A stretch of DNA of 64,000 bases. Origin: Arenicellales bacterium (GTDB taxonomy: Bacteria; Pseudomonadota; Gammaproteobacteria; BMS3Bbin11). The stretch spans positions 1 through 64,000 of the forward strand of contig JARFQE010000030.1 of the NCBI GenBank assembly GCA_029287915.1, in the 5' to 3' direction. A program made the translations under genes and the position numbers. The notes under the pieces are model-generated. The model was not told the DNA's origin. It was given only the letters and a program-made list of their open reading frames with translations, and searched no databases. Below, in pieces: positions 6,878 to 15,532 of this stretch (its first letter is position 1; each line of letters opens with the position of its first letter).

Positions 6878-8086
6878 ATGATCGAAACACGCACTGGTAA
6901 CACACTCTCAACTGAGTCCTCTGAAGCTGCCAATTTATATCAGGATGCAGTCGATTTAATTCTAGGCTCTGAATCCGGCGCGGCCGAAATACTTGATCAG
7001 GCGCTTGAGCAAGATAAAGATTTTGCTATGGCTGCAGCTGCGCGCTATTACGTGGCTCAAGATATTGGTGAGCAAGAGTCACAAGTCTACCGGGAACATG
7101 CAGAACGAGCGTCATTGAACGCGACCGACTGGGAGCGTGAACATATACATGTGCTAATCAGCTTGATTGACCAACCAGGAGCTACCCGGGATAAGGCACT
7201 GGCCTACGTTGAAAAGATGCCTGCCGACCTGTTAGTTATTTCTCAGCTAGCGGGAATAATGTTTTTTTACGATGGCCCAAAAAAACTGGAAACCGTACTC
7301 AATGTATTCGAGTCTGTTGAGCATGCATTAGGTGGCGATTGGGCGTTCCTTGCAAGGTTAGGATTTGCAGCAAGTGAAGCAGGACAACGCAAACGAGCAC
7401 GCGAGCTTCTTGAACGGGCATTGGAGATTCGGCCACAGTCACTCTATACCATTCATGGTTTAGCACATATGCTGCATGATGATGGCGCAGCGGAAGAGTC
7501 TGCAAAGCTACTTCAGGACTGGCTCAAAGAATATGAGTCTGGCGCTTGCAAGGGACAAATGTATGGGCACGTACAGTGGCATCTTGCGTTGGCCGAATGG
7601 CAAATAGGTAATCGCGAGGCCGCAATGCATCGTTACCTTGAGTTTTGTGCACCAGAAAACACGACATGCGGCCCGATTCTTACGCTTGCGGATTGTGGTG
7701 GTTTCCTGCTCAGGGATTACCTGCATAGCGGCCAGACGAGCCCATTGAAAAATGATGTGCTTAACCATATTGAGCTCGTCTGGGGAATGATAGGCCATCC
7801 ATTCATCGCGCTGCATGTGGCTGGCCTGTATGCTTCGGCTGGTGATATAGCTGGACTTAAACGCTGTGAAGAAACCATTTCTACTATGCCCAGCGGAGAC
7901 CGCCGTGATGTTTCTATTACATTGTCGTCCTCATTAATTGATTTTGTGGAGGGTAACTACGAACGTGCATCGCAGACACTGTCGAGACTTACGCCAAGTG
8001 CCCGTATTGGTATTGGTGGGAGCAATGTCGAGCGAATACTTGTCGATTTAATCGAAACAAGTTGCAAAACTCGGCACCAAGCATAG
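6878..8086 (+). CDS. TPR-repeat protein of the TTC38 type
   Basis: A 402-aa soluble protein made of helical TPR-like repeats. Examples are ALEQDKDFAMAAAARYYV, LLERALEIRPQSLYTIHGLAHML (residues about 175-200) and the HVQWHLALAEWQIGN block. Overall layout, including the early LYQDAVDLILG and the WHLAL region, recalls tetratricopeptide-repeat protein 38 homologues found in many proteobacteria. These probably act as protein-protein scaffolds; the exact function is unknown. It starts at ATG 6878, 56 bp after the nitrilase stop and separated only by a half attC, so the two genes now form one unit. A functional link with the nitrilase is possible but inferred only from adjacency. Confidence 0.7.
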   Translation: MIETRTGNTLSTESSEAANLYQDAVDLILGSESGAAEILDQALEQDKDFAMAAAARYYVAQDIGEQESQVYREHAERASLNATDWEREHIHVLISLIDQPGATRDKALAYVEKMPADLLVISQLAGIMFFYDGPKKLETVLNVFESVEHALGGDWAFLARLGFAASEAGQRKRARELLERALEIRPQSLYTIHGLAHMLHDDGAAEESAKLLQDWLKEYESGACKGQMYGHVQWHLALAEWQIGNREAAMHRYLEFCAPENTTCGPILTLADCGGFLLRDYLHSGQTSPLKNDVLNHIELVWGMIGHPFIALHVAGLYASAGDIAGLKRCEETISTMPSGDRRDVSITLSSSLIDFVEGNYERASQTLSRLTPSARIGIGGSNVERILVDLIETSCKTRHQA

Positions 8087-8107
8087 AACAGTAATTATCT
8101 GGAAAAA

Positions 8108-8196
8108 CTCTAACACGACAATCAAGTTCGTACTGAAAGTTATGTGATTGGACGCCGCTAACAGCGCGGCGCCGCTAAATTAATGACGTTATGTGC
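8108..8196 (+). other. attC site of the TPR (fused) cassette
   Basis: R'' CTCTAACACGAC and R' GACGTTATGTG, with a GGACGCCGC / GCGGCGCCGC-rich core. No matching start (TTAGAG) remains in front of the TPR gene, consistent with a deletion at the half attC. Confidence 0.7.
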
Positions 8197-8309
8197 CCAA
8201 CAGAAAATGGTTGAGCTCGTAAGTTTTCAACACACTCATTTTATAATGATAGTCAAATCCAATTGAAACAGTAAAAATAAACGATTTTACAATTCGTTGA
8301 AAATCGCCG

Positions 8310-8346
8310 ATGTTATATCGGTGTAACAACATCACGTTATGTTGAT
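8310..8346 (+). other. Short inverted repeats in the katG leader, possible attC relic
   Basis: CCGAT-GTTAT-ATCGG is followed by CAACAT-CACGTT-ATGTTG with GTAACAAC and CGTTATG elements. Either a regulatory hairpin or the remains of a shortened attC; I cannot decide. Confidence 0.3.
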
Positions 8347-8348
8347 AA

Positions 8349-10541
<2,193 letters not shown>

Positions 10542-10556
10542 TTCCTGGTCACTTAC

Positions 10557-10582
10557 CCACGCCGCTTCCAAACGCGGCATGG
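10557..10582 (+). terminator. Hairpin after katG
   Basis: CCACGCCGC pairs with GCGGCATGG (one C-A mismatch) around an 8-nt loop, 16 bp after the stop codon. No T-tract follows, so it may stabilise the 3' end rather than act as an intrinsic terminator. Confidence 0.4.
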
Positions 10583-10673
10583 GATAGGTATATAGAAGCG
10601 TATTGACTGAGCTATCAAATGACCGATATTGACCTTAATCAGAAATAGTGAAAACTGAATTAAAGGAGATAAA

Positions 10674-10751
10674 ACACATAACAATACGCTGCACTCGGGC
10701 GGTAATTCCGCTGCGCTCCATTGCCAGCCAGTTAGCTGGATAATTAGGCAT
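10674..10751 (+). other. attC site of the katG cassette
   Basis: R'' CACATAACAATACG agrees with the cassette start TTATGTG (8189). The right junction is AATTAGGC instead of GTTAGGC. The ACATAACAATAC arm recurs at 12354 and 23486, marking a subgroup of sites. Confidence 0.7.
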
Positions 10752-10755
10752 AAAC

Positions 10756-11190
10756 ATGAGCAACAACAATATTTTTAATAATTTTGCGGCTGCATTTGAA
10801 TCAGCAGTTGAAGATGATGACTGGTCAAGGCTGGAAAAATATCTGGCTGAAGACGCAACATATCTCAATGTTGGTGGTCCAGACCCTAAGTCAGAAGGAA
10901 GAGAAGAAGTTATAAAGTTTCTTAAAGAAGATGTAAAAAATACGGATAAACGATTTGATACACGAACCTTGATAGCCATTACTGAACCTAAAGTAGAAGG
11001 TGATCGACTTTCACGTCGATGGCGCTGTATATATACCCTTGCTGGAGCACCAGATTTAGTAGTAGAGGGAGAAGCAAGATATCAATTTGAAAATGATCTT
11101 ATTAAAGAAATTGAAGAAGAAGTAACGACTGACTCTATGAGAAATTTAGGAGTCTGGATTGAAAAATATGGCGAGAAAATGCATGCCTGA
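10756..11190 (+). CDS. NTF2-like (SnoaL-type) small protein
   Basis: A 144-aa cytoplasmic protein of the NTF2/SnoaL cone fold. The N-terminal helices (NFAAAFESAVEDDDWSRLEKYLAEDATYLN) lead into VGGPDPKSEGREEVIKFLKEDV and a strand-rich C-terminal half with SRRWRCIYTLAGAPDLVVEGEARYQFEND. Such proteins bind small molecules or act as isomerases; the sequence gives no substrate. The start codon sits five bases after the preceding attC junction, so no ribosome site of its own is obvious (AATTAGGCATAAAC). The cassette end is a degenerate R'' (GCCTGAC). Confidence 0.72.
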   Translation: MSNNNIFNNFAAAFESAVEDDDWSRLEKYLAEDATYLNVGGPDPKSEGREEVIKFLKEDVKNTDKRFDTRTLIAITEPKVEGDRLSRRWRCIYTLAGAPDLVVEGEARYQFENDLIKEIEEEVTTDSMRNLGVWIEKYGEKMHA

Positions 11191-11331
11191 CAAGTCGTTC
11201 AAGTCCGTGTATGTCATCCTTGCCCTTGGGAACCAATTGATGATGTACCCTAACAAGCACGGTCAACTTGAACTGACCTTACACGCCGCTTCACCCTGCT
11301 ACAGGCCAGCCAGTTACTGCTAGCGTTGCGG
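11180..11331 (+). other. Two merged attC remnants
   Basis: GCATGCCTGACAAGTCG (11180-11196) is a left half whose R'' agrees with this cassette's start TTAGGCAT except for one A-to-G change. It has no right half. A second site, ACCCTAACAAGCACGG (from 11248) to GCGTTGCGG (ends 11331), is nearly complete. The 50 bp between hold no gene. This suggests deletion of one or more cassettes here. Confidence 0.55.
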
Positions 11332-11340
11332 AAAAAAGAA

Positions 11341-11403
11341 ATGTCGTATCTCAACGACCCAGGAGTACTGTTTGCTGCAGAGCGTATTGTGCTAGCCTGG
11401 AAA
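11341..11403 (+). pseudogene. Fragment of a DUF202 (YidH-like) membrane protein
   Basis: From ATG 11341 the translation NDPGVLFAAERIVLAW is the well-known N-terminal signature of DUF202 membrane proteins (consensus near NDPRVLFAAERTLLAW). The normal continuation, two or three membrane helices, is absent. After LAW the frame turns into unrelated sequence that runs open to 11568. I read this as a truncated relic sitting directly after an attC junction. The homology covers only about 16 residues. Confidence 0.5.
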
Positions 11404-11424
11404 ATGTGTAAAATCTTTCAGCTG

Positions 11425-11465
11425 GGACAGCCTAATGCTTGCTGTTTGGTTCAACCGTTATGTCA
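11425..11465 (+). other. Possible degraded attC ahead of the DsrE cassette
   Basis: CAGCCTAATGC (R''-like with AAT instead of AAC) and CCGTTATGTC (R'). TTATGT agrees with the R'' arm ACATAAC at 12354, so the DsrE cassette probably starts at 11459. Confidence 0.4.
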
Positions 11466-11485
11466 GCGGGTAATGTTGGTTTTGA

Positions 11486-11517
11486 TAGCACAGCAAACAT
11501 CGCAATCTGCTGTGCTA
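11486..11517. repeat. Perfect inverted repeat in the DsrE gene leader
   Basis: TAGCACAGCA and TGCTGTGCTA form a 10-bp perfect stem around a 12-nt loop, about 140 bp upstream of the next gene. No T-tract follows. It could be an operator or an mRNA leader hairpin. Confidence 0.45.
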
Positions 11518-11653
11518 GCTGAAAGCAAATCCCATTCCTGTCACCTATTTTTATATCTTATGGAATAAATTTTACCGAATTTAGTCTATATAGGTATGTC
11601 CTGGAATTTCACCATGACTAAATAGATAGTCAACTACTTGTCGGAGGAGATCT

Positions 11654-12106
11654 ATGAAATTGTTAACAAAAGTTATTTCGATTGCAGCTTTCCTGGCCGC
11701 TGGAGCAGCATCCTCTGCTCAGGCAGAGGATAGCCAGTGTCTGATGGTCCATGTGCCTCAGGAAGACGCAAAGGCGTTCAAGCAAGCCATCAACATCGCC
11801 AACAATATACCCAAGCAACTGGGTGCTGACGCGGTTCGCGTAGAAATCATCGCTCAGGGCCCGGGTTTGAAGCTGTTTACAGAGGGCAGCCCGGAAACGG
11901 AGCGCATAAAGAGCCTGGCAGCGATGGGAGACCAGACCATGGGGGGTGGTACCAAGTTCAGTGCCTGTGCCGCAACGATCGAGGGTATTAAGAGAAAAAC
12001 CGGCAAAGAACCGGTACTGATCGACGGTGTTGGTGTAACTCATCCTGGTGCTGTAGCACGAATTCTCGAGCTGCAAAAAGAAGGTTGTGCCTACATTCGT
12101 ATCTAA
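11654..12106 (+). CDS. Exported DsrE/DsrF-like protein
   Basis: A 150-aa protein with a clear signal peptide (residues 1-24, ending SSAQAE) after GGAGGAG. The mature domain fits the periplasmic branch of the DsrE/DsrF family (COG1416): FKQAINIANNIPKQLGADAVRVEIIAQGPGL, then an ACAATIEGIKRK segment around a conserved Cys, and VGVTHPGAVARILELQKEGCAYIRI at the end. DsrE relatives handle protein-bound sulfane sulfur or persulfide through such cysteines. The exported form is common next to sulfur-oxidation genes, but here it is alone in a cassette. Followed by two strong terminator hairpins. Confidence 0.78.
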   Translation: MKLLTKVISIAAFLAAGAASSAQAEDSQCLMVHVPQEDAKAFKQAINIANNIPKQLGADAVRVEIIAQGPGLKLFTEGSPETERIKSLAAMGDQTMGGGTKFSACAATIEGIKRKTGKEPVLIDGVGVTHPGAVARILELQKEGCAYIRI

Positions 12107-12144
12107 AGTGGCATATGCTTTAACTGCGAATATTTTGGATTGAA

Positions 12145-12212
12145 CCGATACCGAATTCGCACAAGATTGGAAAAGAGATGGATCCTCTTTTCCAATTTTC
12201 AGGATCGGTATC
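12145..12212 (+). terminator. Nested hairpin after the DsrE gene
   Basis: ATTGGAAAAGAG (12166-12177) and CTCTTTTCCAAT (12185-12196) form a perfect 12-bp stem with a 7-nt loop, followed by TTTC. An outer pair GATACCGA / TCGGTATC extends the structure. Probable transcription terminator or RNA 3' stabiliser. Confidence 0.65.
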
Positions 12213-12266
12213 ATTTAATCAGGAAAAGCTGGCTGCCCCGTAAGTGACCGAGAGCAGAAGTTTGAT

Positions 12267-12293
12267 AAACCGCCCATTCAGGCGGTTTTTTTC
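12267..12293 (+). terminator. Rho-independent terminator
   Basis: AAACCGCC-CATTCA-GGCGGTTT followed by TTTT: a textbook intrinsic terminator downstream of the DsrE gene and the nested hairpin. Confidence 0.85.
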
Positions 12294-12351
12294 TAGTGTA
12301 TGGCCGCATCAGGCTGTAAGCTGACGCAGTGAATTTTAGAAGAAACAGAAT

Positions 12352-12440
12352 AAAACACATAACAATACGTAGAAGACCGTTTAATCCAAAACTAACGTAT
12401 GATTTGCTGGTGTTACTTAACTCAAGCGTAATCTATACAA
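12352..12440 (+). other. attC site of the DsrE cassette, right half degenerate
   Basis: R'' ACACATAACAATACG is identical in the arm to the katG site. On the right CTTAACTCAAGCGTAATC resembles the frequent right arm CTTAACTCAAGCGTTAG with the GTT lost. The following 230 bp up to the next gene are AT-rich with only a small TATCGC/GCGATA hairpin (12525-12544). Confidence 0.5.
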
Positions 12441-12668
12441 ACACATGTCAATACTTCATTGAGTATTAGGTAGCAAGCAGTTATCAAGAAAATATCTGAT
12501 GCAATATGATAAATATAAAATAACTATCGCAGCGTATGGCGATAATTCACCTAATAACATATGGTGGTTGTACTAATCCTCTATGATTGCTAACAGTAAT
12601 ATCTATTACGCTATTGACGTCGTGCCATATATGTAGGTGTTTGACTGAAAATTAGTAAAGGAGCAATG

Positions 12669-13694
12669 ATGAGCACTCAACATGATGCTAGTTACATTAT
12701 GCAAACGGCAACAGGATTCTGGGCCTCCAAGGTACTGCTTACTGCTGTTGAATTGGATTTATTCTCATCTCTTGGAGAAGGGGAAATGACAGCATCACAA
12801 CTTGGCGAAATGCTTGGGCTTCATCCTCGCGGCACATATGATTTCTTCGATGCGCTAGTTGCACTAAAATTTCTTGAACGCGACGGTGATGGACCTGAAG
12901 GCAGATATAGAAATACGCCTGAAACCTCTGCATTCCTGAATAAGAAAAGTGCAACATACATCGGCGGATTACCAGAAATGCTGAACTCTCGTCTCTTTGG
13001 TTTCTGGAACGATCTCGCTACCGCTCTTAAGACAGGTCAGCCCCAAAGCGAAATTAAACATAACGGCAAACCAATGTTCGAAGAGCTATATTCAGACGGG
13101 GCCCGCCTTGGTGAGTTTCTTGATGCGATGACGGGCTTTCAGGCGGCCAATTTTCAGCAGTTGGCAGAGCAGTTTGCTTTTAACAAATACAAAACAGTCA
13201 GTGATGTTGGCGGTGCTCTGGCGCTATTGTCGCGAATCGTCGGCACAAGCCATCAACATCTGTCATTTAGCAGCTTTGATTTACCGGCAGTAACACCCCA
13301 TGCGCAAAAGCATGTCGACAAGGCAGGTATGACGAACCGAATCAAGGTGGTGGCGGGTGACTTTTTCAAGGATGACCTGCCTAAAGCAGATGTCATCACC
13401 ATGGGGAATATTTTGCATGACTGGAATCTTGATAGAAAAAAGATACTCATAAAGAAAGCCTACGATGCACTTCCGCAAGGAGGTGCTTTTATCGCTATCG
13501 AGAATCTAATCGATGATGCCCGTCGGGAAAATGCGTTCGGCCTGTTAATGTCACTCAATATGCTGATTGAGTTCGGCGATGCCTTTGACTATACAGGTGC
13601 TGATTTTCGCGAATGGTGCAGTGAAGCGGGTTTTCAGCGTTTCGAAATCATTGGTCTTGCCGGTCCCACTAGTGCAGCAGTCGCTTACAAGTAA
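12669..13694 (+). CDS. SAM-dependent O-methyltransferase (acetylserotonin/hydroxyneurosporene type)
   Basis: A 341-aa class I methyltransferase of the plant-O-MT-like family. Two adjacent ATGs exist; 12669 sits 6 bases after AAAGGAG. The N-terminal winged-helix dimerisation domain (residues 10-95, FWASKVLLTAVELDLFSSLGEG and the SQLGEMLGLHPRGTYDFFDAL helix-turn-helix) is followed by the SAM domain. There VSDVGGALALL replaces the usual VDVGGGxG, so the first glycine-rich loop is altered (GGAL instead of GGGxG). Later motifs DFFKDDLPKADVITMGNILHDW and AYDALPQGGAFIAIENLI are intact. Substrate unknown; likely a hydroxylated small aromatic or polyketide. Confidence 0.82.
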   Translation: MSTQHDASYIMQTATGFWASKVLLTAVELDLFSSLGEGEMTASQLGEMLGLHPRGTYDFFDALVALKFLERDGDGPEGRYRNTPETSAFLNKKSATYIGGLPEMLNSRLFGFWNDLATALKTGQPQSEIKHNGKPMFEELYSDGARLGEFLDAMTGFQAANFQQLAEQFAFNKYKTVSDVGGALALLSRIVGTSHQHLSFSSFDLPAVTPHAQKHVDKAGMTNRIKVVAGDFFKDDLPKADVITMGNILHDWNLDRKKILIKKAYDALPQGGAFIAIENLIDDARRENAFGLLMSLNMLIEFGDAFDYTGADFREWCSEAGFQRFEIIGLAGPTSAAVAYK

Positions 13695-13707
13695 GTGGTT
13701 ACTTTAC

Positions 13708-13764
13708 TTTACAAACGCTTGAATAATAACATGCAGAAGCATTCTTTAAGCGACTCGTTAGAAG
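13708..13764 (+). other. attC site of the O-methyltransferase cassette
   Basis: TTTACAAACGCTT and TTAAGCGACTCGTTAGAA flank a core where CGCTTGAATAAT pairs with ATTCTTTAAGCG with two bulges. R' GTTAGAA is canonical; R'' is TTACAAAC. Confidence 0.55.
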
Positions 13765-13794
13765 TCTTTTTTACACAACCACGGGACCAAAATC

Positions 13795-14124
13795 ATGGCA
13801 ACAGTAACTAATATCACAAAGGTTAAATTCTCTGTTGGCGAATTGGTGCATCATCGCCTCTTTGACTATCGTGGAGTAATCGTGGATGTCGATCATAAAT
13901 TTCAAGGAACAGAAGAGTGGTACGAGGCGGTCGCAAAATCCCGCCCTCCGAAAAATAAGCCCTGGTACCATGTTTTAGTCCATGACAGTGATCATTCCAC
14001 GTATGTTGCCGAACAAAATTTAGAGCCTGATGATGTTTTGGAACCCATCAATCATCCTTTGGTGGAACACTTCTTTTCAAATTTCGAGCAAGGCAGGTAT
14101 GTACGCATTGACCCGGATAACTAG
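13795..14124 (+). CDS. hspQ: Heat-shock protein HspQ (YccV domain)
   Basis: A 109-aa cytoplasmic protein of the HspQ/YccV family, which binds hemimethylated DNA and in enterobacteria acts as a Lon protease specificity enhancer. Visible signature: KFSVGELVHHRLFDYRGVIVDVD, then PPKNKPWYHVLVHDSDHSTYVAEQNLE, and NHPLVEHFFSNFEQGRY near the end, all conserved. Length is normal. The start ATG 13795 follows AATC without a strong ribosome site. It follows an attC junction (GTTAGAAG at 13757), so this core-type gene is carried as a cassette, which is noteworthy. The downstream attC is nearly erased (CTACTGACAAGG). Confidence 0.9.
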   Translation: MATVTNITKVKFSVGELVHHRLFDYRGVIVDVDHKFQGTEEWYEAVAKSRPPKNKPWYHVLVHDSDHSTYVAEQNLEPDDVLEPINHPLVEHFFSNFEQGRYVRIDPDN

Positions 14125-14205
14125 CCATGAAACTACTGACAAGGTTCCCCAGGTGGGTGCAGACAAACTGCGTCACTGCTCTTAAAATTATAAGTAAATA
14201 GAGCG

Positions 14206-14595
14206 ATGAAAAAGCAGTTACTAAGCAATAACATTTATCTTAAGGTAACAAAAAACCAGTTTTGGGCACGTCATATTGAATATCAGAAAGAAGCGATAGA
14301 AACGGCACTTGAACCATTTACAACTAACAGGCTTTTAATAGGAGAATTCAACACTGCAGAAAAACATTTGAGTGCGGTAATAAAAAAGGTGCACAAAGGT
14401 AAATGGTTTTCTACATCACCGGTAATAGTAGTCCACCCTATGGAAATGGTTGATGGTGGGTTGTCACAGATTGAAGAAAGAGTATTTAAAGAACTTGCAG
14501 CAGGTGCTGGTGCAAGAAAGGTTGTGCTGTGGCTAGGTCATGAGTTATCTGACCATGAAGTTATTAGCCTTATTAATAAGGCTAATAACGTATAA
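14206..14595 (+). CDS. MreB/actin-fold-like fragment protein
   Basis: A 129-aa protein. Its C-terminal half (SPVIVVHPMEMVDGGLSQIE, then ERVFKELAAGAGARKVVLWLG) matches the region of MreB around the conserved ERRAIREAA-x-GAGAREV helix, so it looks like a piece of an actin-fold subdomain. I recall similar standalone proteins annotated as rod-shape-determining in Vibrio superintegron cassettes. The N-terminal half (NIYLKVTKNQFWARHIEYQ) is like the first actin-fold strands. ATP-binding phosphate loops of full MreB are missing. Function unknown; interference with or modulation of MreB filaments is a speculation. Confidence 0.55.
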   Translation: MKKQLLSNNIYLKVTKNQFWARHIEYQKEAIETALEPFTTNRLLIGEFNTAEKHLSAVIKKVHKGKWFSTSPVIVVHPMEMVDGGLSQIEERVFKELAAGAGARKVVLWLGHELSDHEVISLINKANNV

Positions 14596-14672
14596 CAAGT
14601 CGTCGTAGAAAATGTCGTCGAGGCTGAAATTCTCCAAATTGATGCTAAATAAGCTGATGAGCGTTTAAGTTT
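14586..14672 (+). other. attC site of the HspQ/MreB-like unit
   Basis: R'' ACGTATAACAAGTCG (overlapping the stop codon region of the gene) and R' GAGCGTTTAAGTT. The core has GTCGTCG repeats. The arm pairing is moderate. Confidence 0.55.
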
Positions 14673-14752
14673 TCTGGTCACATTAACACGCTGTCATGCT
14701 CACACTTTCGGCGCTATCATTGCACTGGTGCAAAACAGAAGAACAGATAACT

Positions 14753-15250
14753 ATGCGAGTCAATCTTAAGTCATTTATTTTATGGATTGCGGCGATGCTG
14801 CTGACAACAGCGACTGAGGCTGCCGGTATTGATCTCCATTTGATGTGGGATGACCGTTGTTTTGCTTGTCATGGCCATTCCGCTGAGTTTGCCCGTAGGT
14901 TCCTGAGTGTTTCCAATGGCGAATTGCAAGGCCGGCACCATGTGCATGATCTCCGCCGCTTCATGCACAATCATTACGTCGCAGATAGCAATGTTGATGC
15001 GGTCTATAATATGTTGTTACAACAGGCGAGTACTCAGGCGAGATTCAAGGACAATTGTAGCCGTTGCCACGAATCCGCCGCTATCTTTGCACGTCGTTCA
15101 CTGGAGCTTCGTAATGGTGAACTTTATGGTCGGAACTCCGGGCTCCCAGTTCGCCGTTTCCTTGACAATCATGGGGCGTTGGATCAAGAAGAGGTTGATT
15201 TCTTTACCAGGCTTCTGACGCGTGTCGCCCACGAGGTTTATCGACCGTAG
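14753..15250 (+). CDS. Periplasmic diheme cytochrome c, internally duplicated
   Basis: A 165-aa c-type cytochrome. I chose ATG 14753 because it starts a signal peptide (MRVNLKSFILWIAAMLLTTA, cleavage near TEAAG). Two heme sites are present: C36-FA-C39-H40 and C102-SR-C105-H106. The two heme regions are repeats of each other: GHSAEFARRFLSVSNGELQGR and ESAAIFARRSLELRNGELYGR align almost residue for residue, each followed by a RRF-x-x-N-H segment. This points to tandem duplication of a single-heme unit. A role in periplasmic electron transfer is expected; the partner is unknown. No methionine ligand motif is obvious, so hemes may be bis-His. Confidence 0.82.
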   Translation: MRVNLKSFILWIAAMLLTTATEAAGIDLHLMWDDRCFACHGHSAEFARRFLSVSNGELQGRHHVHDLRRFMHNHYVADSNVDAVYNMLLQQASTQARFKDNCSRCHESAAIFARRSLELRNGELYGRNSGLPVRRFLDNHGALDQEEVDFFTRLLTRVAHEVYRP

Positions 15251-15267
15251 CCTGGACCTGGACCATC

Positions 15268-15390
15268 ACTTAACTCTAAAAAAGATATGAACGCGATCCA
15301 GGTGCAACAGTCGGCTACTCAATAATGCTGCCTAACAAGTCACCCTGATTAACCCTTGACCGCCCAACTGGTCTTGAACATTAGCTTTAC
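15268..15390 (+). other. Degraded attC remnants at the end of array part 1
   Basis: CACTTAACTC (15268-15277) and GCCTAACAAGTCACCC (15329-15344) are left-arm-like; GAACATTAGC near 15376 is the nearest right-arm candidate. The next 140 bp up to the minus-strand stop at 15533 contain no gene I can support. Confidence 0.4.
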
Positions 15391-15532
15391 AAATATGTAT
15401 TTTGGCAAAGTAATAGTTGTAATAGCGGTCGGTAACAAATAGCTCCAAAACCAGCCAACGGAAGTTGTTGATGATGCTGTTGTCGATATCTATGGCCACC
15501 TTCCATTGGCGGCTGCAGCGAGCCCCTGGCTG

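Noticed and set aside
11326..11568. 80-codon open frame starting in the attC at 11325
   Set aside because: Only the first part after 11341 resembles a real protein (DUF202); the rest has no homology pattern and low coding character, so I annotate a relic rather than a gene.
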